Shown: piece by piece, positions 58,501-64,000 of the stretch | Layout of the letters: the number at the start of each line of letters is the position of its first letter | How positions within the stretch are numbered: position 1 is the first letter of the stretch | NCBI GenBank assembly: GCA_032690845.1 | Contig: CM064429.1 | Coordinates: 17,677,013 to 17,741,012, forward strand | Reading direction: 5' to 3' | DNA: 64,000 bases | From: Eleusine coracana subsp. coracana | Lineage: Eukaryota > Streptophyta > Magnoliopsida > Poales > Poaceae | The notes under the pieces: generated by a model | Database searches by the model: none | Told to the model about the DNA's origin: nothing | What the model saw: only the letters and a program-made list of their open reading frames with translations | Made by a program: the position numbers and the translations under genes

Positions 58501-61500
58501 GGTGTCTTAGAGCGAACCCTTTGATGGGTTTGGGCTGCAACGAGCCCCTTAGCATTTTTTCGCTATGTTTTTGAAAAACGCCACCCTCCCCCTCGAAGTG
58601 CTAGGGGCGAGGTGTCTTAGGACGAACCCTTTGATGGGTTTGGGCTGCAACAAGCTCCTTAGCAATTTTTCACTAAGTTTTTGAGAAACGCCACCCTCCC
58701 CTCGAAGTGCTAGGGGCGAGGTGTCTTAGGGCGAACCCTTTGACGGGTTTGGATTCCAACGAGCCCCTTAGCATTTTTTTCACTAAGTTTTTTGAAAAAC
58801 GCCACCCTACCCCTCGAAGTGCTAGGGGCGAGGTGTCTTAGGGCAAACCCTTTGACGGGTTTGGGCTGCAACGAGCCCCTTAGCATTTTTTCACTAAGTT
58901 TTTCAAAAAGGCCACCCTCCCCCTCGAAGTGCTAGGGGCGAGGTGTCTTAGGGCGAACCCTTTGACGAGTTTGGGCTGCAACGAGCCCCTTAGCATTTTT
59001 TTCACTAAGTTTTTTGAAAAACTCCACCCTACCCCTCGAAGTGCTAGGGGCGAGGTGTCTTAGGACGAACCCTTTGACGGGTTTGGGCTGCAACAAGCTC
59101 TTTAGCATTTTTTCACTAAGTTTTTGAGAAACGCCACCCTCCCCCTCGAAGTGCTAGGGCCGAGGTGTCTTAGGGCGAACCCTTTAACAGGTTTGGGCTC
59201 CAACGAGCCCCTTAGCATTTTTTTTACTAAGTTTTTTGAAAAACACCACCCTACCCCTCGAAGTGCTAGGGGCGAGGTGTCTTAGGGCAAACCCATTGAC
59301 GGGTTCGGGCTGCAACGAGCCCCTTAGCATTTTTTCACTAAGTTTTTCAAAAACGCCACCCTCCCCCTCGAAGTGCTAGGGGCGAGGTGTCTTAGGACGA
59401 ACCCTTTGACGGGTTTGGGCTACAACAAGCTCCTTAGCATTTTTTCGCTATGTTTTTGAAAAACGCCACCCTCCCCCTCGAAGTGCTAGGGGCGACGTGT
59501 CTTAGGGCAAACGCATTGACGGGTTTGGGCTGCAACGAGCCCCTTAGCATTTTGTTCACTAAGTTTTTTGAAAAACACCACCCTACCCCTCGAAGTGCTA
59601 GGGGCGAGGTGTCTTAGGGCAAACCCATTGACGGGTTTAGGCTGCAACGAGCCCCTTAGCATTTTTTTCACTAAGTTTTTTGAAAAACTCCACCCTACCC
59701 CTCGAAGTGCTAGGGGCGAGGTGTCTTAGGACGAACCCTTTGACGGGTTTGGGCTGCAACAAGCTCCTTAGCATTTTTTCACTAAGTTTTTGAGAAACGC
59801 CACCCTCCCCCTCGAAGTGCTAGGGCCGAGGTGTCTTAGGGCGAACCCTTTAACGGGTTTGGGCTCCAACGAGCCCCTTAGCATTTTTTTTACTAAGTTT
59901 TTTGAAAAACACCACCCTACCCCTCGAAGTGCTAGGGGCGAGGTGTCTTAGGGCAAACCCATTGACGGGTTTGGGCTGCAACGAGCCCCTTAGCACTTTT
60001 TTCGCTAAGTTTTTGAAAAACGCCACCCTTCCCCTTGAAGTGCTAAGGGCGAGATGTCTTAGGGCGAATCCTTTGACGGGTTTGGGCTGCAACGAGCCCC
60101 TTAGCATTTTTTCGCTAACTTTTTGAAAAACGCCACCCTCCCCCTCGAAGTGCTGGGGGCGAGGTGTCTTAGAGCGAACCCTTTGATGGGTTTGGGCTGC
60201 AACGAGCCCCTTAGCATTTTTTCGCTATGTTTTTGAAAAACGCCACCCTCCCCCTCGAAGTGCTAGGGGCGAGGTGTCTTAGGGCAAACCCTTTGACGGG
60301 TTTGGGCTGCAACGAGCCCCTTAGCATTTTTTCACTAAGTTTTTCAAAAAGGCCACCCTCCCCCTCGAAGTGCTAGGGGCGAGGTGTCTTAGGACGAACC
60401 CTTTGACGGGTTTGGGTTGCAACAAGCTCCTTAGCATTTTTTCGCTAAGTTTTTGAAAAACGCCACCCTCCCCCTCGAAGTGCTAGGGGCGAGGTGTCTT
60501 AGGGCGAACCCTTTGACGAGTTTGGGCTGCAACGAGCTCCTTAGCATTTTTTCACTAAGTTTTTTGAAAAACTCCACCCTACCCCTCGAAGTGCTAGGGG
60601 CGAGGTGTCTTAGGACGAACCCTTTGACGGGTTTGGGCTGCAACAAGCTCTTTAGCATTTTTTCACTAAGTTTTTGAGAAACGCCACCCTCCCCCTCGAA
60701 GTGCTAGGGCCGAGGTGTCTTAGGGCGAACCCTTTAACGGGTTTGGGCTCCAACGAGCCCCTTAGCATTTTTTTTACTAAGTTTTTTGAAAAACACCACC
60801 CTACCCCTCGAAGTGCTAGGGGCGAGGTGTCTTAGGGCAAACCCATTGACGGGTTTGGGCTGCAACGAGCCCCTTAGCATTTTTTTCGCTAAGTTTTTCA
60901 AAAACGCCACCCTCCCCCTCGAAGTGCTAGGGGCGAGGTGTCTTAGGACGAACCCTTTGACGGGTTTGGGCTGCAACGAGCCCCTTAGCATTTTTTTCAC
61001 TAAGTTTTTTGAAAAACGCCACCCTACCCCTCGAAGTGCTAGGGGCGAGGTGTCTTAGAGCAAACCCTTTGACGGGTTTGGGCTGCAACAAGCTCCTTAG
61101 CATTTTTTCACTAAGTTTTTGAGAAACGCCACCCTCCCCTCGAAGTGCTAGGGGCGAGGTGTCTTAGGGCGAACCCTTTGACGGGTTTGGGTTCCAACGA
61201 GCCCCTTAGCATTTTTTTCACTAAGTTTTTTGAAAAACGCCACCCTACCCCTCGAAGTGCTAGGGGCGAGGTGTCTTAGGGCAAACCCTTTGACGGGTTT
61301 GGGCTGCAACGAGCCCCTTAGCATTTTTTCACTAAGTTTTTCAAAAAGGCCACCCTCCCCCTCGAAGTGCTAGGGGCGAGGTGTCTTAGGACGAACCCTT
61401 TGACGGGTTTGGGCTGCAACAAGCTCCTTAGCATTTTTTCGCTAAGTTTTTGAAAAACGCCACCCTCCCCCTCAAAGTGCTAGGGGCGAGGTGTCTTAGG

Positions 61501-64000
61501 GCGAACCCTTTGACGAGTTTGGGCTGCAACGAGCCCCTTAGCATTTTTTTCACTAAGTTTTTTGAAAAACTCCACCCTACCCCTCGAAGTGCTAGGGGCG
61601 AGGTGTCTTAGGACGAACCCTTTGACGGGTTTGGGCTGCAACAAGCTCTTTAGCATTTTTTCACTAAGTTTTTGAGAAACGCCACCCTCCCCCTCGAAGT
61701 GCTAGGGCCGAGGTGTCTTAGGGCGAACCCTTTAACGGGTTTCGGCTCCAACGAGCCCCTTAGCATTTTTTTTACTAAGTTTTTTGAAAAACACCACCCT
61801 ACCCCTCGAAGTGCTAGGGGCGAGGTGTCTTAGGGCAAACCCATTGACGGGTTTGGGCTGCAACGAGCCCCTTAGCATTTTTTCGCTAAGTTTTTCAAAA
61901 ACGCCACCCTCCCCCTCGAAGTGCTAGGGGCGAGGTGTCTTAGGACGAACCCTTTGACGGGTTTGGGCTACAACAAGCTCCTTAGCATTTTTTCGCTATG
62001 TTTTTGAAAAACGCCACCCTCCCCCTCGAAGTGCTAGGGGCGAGGTGTCTTAGGACGAACCCTTTGATGGGTTTGGGCTGCAACAAGCTCCTTAGCATTT
62101 TTTCACTAAGTTTTTGAGAAACGCCACCCTCCCCTCGAAGTGCTAGGGGCGAGGTGTCTTAGGGCGAACCCTTTGACGGGTTTGGGTTCCAACGAGCCCC
62201 TTAGCATTTTTTTCACTAAGTTTTTTGAAAAACGCCACCCTACCCCTCGAAGTGCTAGGGGCGAGGTGTCTTAGGGCAAACCCTTTGACGGGTTTGGGTT
62301 GCAACGAGCCCCTTAGCATTTTTTCACTAAGTTTTTCAAAAAGGCCACCCTCCCCCTCGAAGTGCTAGGGGCGAGGTGTCTTAGGACGAACCCTTTGACG
62401 GGTTTGGGCTGCAACAAGCTCCTTAGCATTTTTTCGCTAAGTTTTGAAAAACGCCACCCTCCCCCTCAAAGTGCTAGGGGCGAGGTGTCTTAGGGCGAAC
62501 CCTTTGACGAGTTTGGGCTGCAACGAGCCCCTTAGCATTTTTTTCACTAAGTTTTTTGAAAAACTCCACCCTACCCCTCGAAGTGCTAGGGGCGAGGTGT
62601 CTTAGGACGAACCCTTTGACGGGTTTGGGCTGCAACAAGCTCTTTAGCATTTTTTCACTAAGTTTTGAGAAACGCCACCCTCCCCCTCGAAGTGCTAGGG
62701 CCGAGGTGTCTTAGGGCGAACCCTTTAACGGGTTTGGGCTCCAACGAGCCCCTTAGCATTTTTTTTACTAAGTTTTTGAAAAACACCACCCTACCCCTCG
62801 AAGTGCTAGGGGCGAGGTGTCTTAGGGCAAACCCATTGACGGGTTTGGGCTGCAACGAGCCCCTTAGCATTTTTTCACTAAGTTTTTCAAAAACGCCACC
62901 CTCCCCCTCGAAGTGCTAGGGGCGAGGTGTCTTAGGACGAACCCTTTGACGGGTTTGGGCTACAACAAGCTCCTTAGCATTTTTTTCCGCTATGTTTTTG
63001 AAAAACGCCACCCTCCCCCTCGAAGTGCTAGGGGCGAGGTGTCTTAGGGCAAACGCATTGACGGGTTTGGGCTGCAACGAGCCCCTTAGCATTTTGTTCA
63101 CTAAGTTTTTTGAAAAACACCACCCTACCCCTCGAAGTGCTAGGGGCGAGGTGTCTTAGGGCAAACCCATTGACGGGTTTAGGCTGCAACGAGCCCCTTA
63201 GCATTTTTTTCACTAAGTTTTTTGAAAAACTCCACCCTACCCCTCGAAGTGCTAGGGGCGAGGTGTCTTAGGACGAACCCTTTGACGGGTTTGGGCTGCA
63301 ACAAGCTCCTTAGCATTTTTTCACTAAGTTTTTGAGAAACGCCACCCTCCCCCTCGAAGTGCTAGGGCCGAGGTGTCTTAGGGCGAACCCTTTAACGGGT
63401 TTGGGCTCCAACGAGCCCCTTAGCATTTTTTTACTAAGTTTTTTGAAAAACACCACCCTACCCCTCGAAGTGCTAGGGGCGAGGTTGTCTTAGGGCAAAC
63501 CCATTGACGGGTTTGGGCTGCAACGAGCCCCTTAGCATTTTTTCGCTAAGTTTTTGAAAAACGCCACCCTTCCTCTTGAAGTGCTAGGGGCGAGATGTCT
63601 TAGGGCGAATCCTTTGACGGGTTCGGGCTGCAACGAGCCCCTTAGCATTTTTTCGCTAACTTTTTGAAAAACGCCACCCTCCCCCTCGAAGTGCTGGGGG
63701 CGAGGTGTCTTAGAGCGAACCCTTTGATGGGTTTGGGCTGCAACGAGCCCCTTAGCATTTTTTCGCTATGTTTTTGAAAAACGCCACCCTCCCCCTCGAA
63801 GTGCTAGGGGCGAGGTGTCTTAGGGCAAACCCTTTGACGGGTTTGGGCTGCAACGAGCCCTTAGCATTTTTTCACTAAGTTTTTCAAAAAGGCCACCCTC
63901 CCCCTCGAAGTGCTAGGGGCGAGGTGTCTTAGGACGAACCCTTTGACGGGTTTGGGTTGCAACAAGCTCCTTAGCATTTTCTCGCTAAGTTTTTGAAAAA
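55578..64000. repeat. Tandem array of ~110-bp units, at least 8.4 kb, continuing past the window
   Basis: About 76 units of 109-112 bp. A typical unit has TTTTTGAAAAACGCCACCCTCC, CCCTCGAAGTGCTAGGGGCGAG, GTGTCTTAGGGCGAACCCTTTG, ACGGGTTTGGGCTGCAACGAG and CCCCTTAGCATTTTTTCGCTAAG. The first unit (55578-55685) is the most diverged, as expected at an array edge. Later units fall into recurring variants (CTCCAACG, GGGCCGAGG, CCCATTGACGG, TTTAACGG). It lies in the position of an LTR-element 3' untranslated region, where tandem arrays are known to arise. Minus-strand ORFs of 60-112 residues result from 111-bp units and are not considered genes. Confidence 0.93.
58161..61703. repeat. Higher-order repeat period of about 3.54 kb (about 32 units)
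   Basis: The variant AGGGCCGAGG occurs at 58161, 59156, 59822, 60706, 61704, 62697 and 63364. Spacings are 995, 666, 884, 998, 993 and 667, i.e. 9, 6, 8, 9, 9 and 6 units. The first three markers recur after 3,543, 3,541 and 3,542 bases, with neighbouring variants in the same order. Confidence 0.75.

Noticed and set aside
56553..63213. Many open frames of 60-112 residues in the tandem array, with a 37-residue repeat (KGFALRHLAPSTSRGRVAFF-like)
   Set aside because: They appear only where neighbouring units are 111 bp (divisible by three) and break at 110-bp units. There is no start context, splice signal or codon conservation, so they follow from the repeat length.
55578..64000. CRISPR-like array
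   Set aside because: Units are head-to-tail with no unique spacers, and the surrounding DNA is clearly plant nuclear sequence.

Overview
The window is nuclear DNA of a flowering plant, almost certainly a grass (Poaceae, probably panicoid). The reasons are a FAS1-like gene with plant GT/AG introns, a Sirevirus-type Ty1-copia element with an initiator-Met primer site, a Tekay-type chromodomain gypsy, plant L1 LINEs, and CACTA, PIF/Harbinger and hAT DNA transposons nested in the usual grass way. I see no intact protein-coding gene. Two host genes are recognisable, both broken by transposons.

Layout. 1-228: end of a CACTA element with long palindromes. 1204-1775: copia pol remnant. 2305-4012: CACTA element with a TAT target duplication. 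4942-8652: PIF/Harbinger-like element holding a complete solo LTR (5700-7602, duplication CCCGC) and a small CACTA (7653-8341, duplication TGG). 9081-12067: hAT element with a decayed transposase. 12068-12298 plus 23233-23325: one UDP-glycosyltransferase remnant split by a full Sirevirus (12299-23232, duplication CGAGG). 23925-26689: 5'-truncated L1. 27676-35575: very long gypsy LTR plus the end of its pol. 37288-50290: FAS1-like gene (large subunit of chromatin assembly factor 1) on the minus strand. A 5 kb L1 (40274-45309) sits inside one of its coding exons and an LTR boundary at 50313 removes its start.

50313-64000 is one transposon landscape: an LTR with a minus-strand promoter, a divergent plus-strand promoter, a multi-exon gene of the putative gypsy-type transposon family (PF04195-like), a second ORF, and then at least 8.4 kb of ~110-bp tandem repeats running off the window. 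The repeats show higher-order organisation of about 32 units (3.54 kb). Each unit holds three short inverted repeats and resembles the sequence just upstream of the PF04195-like gene, which suggests that the array grew from the element's own non-coding DNA.

The coding elements are decayed. Several premature stops are readable as CAG>TAG, CAA>TAA or CGA>TGA, as expected for C-to-T changes in methylated, silenced DNA. The FAS1-like exons keep most splice sites and reading frame, so that gene was probably lost more recently. All gene identities come from reading translations and motifs; no database search was run.
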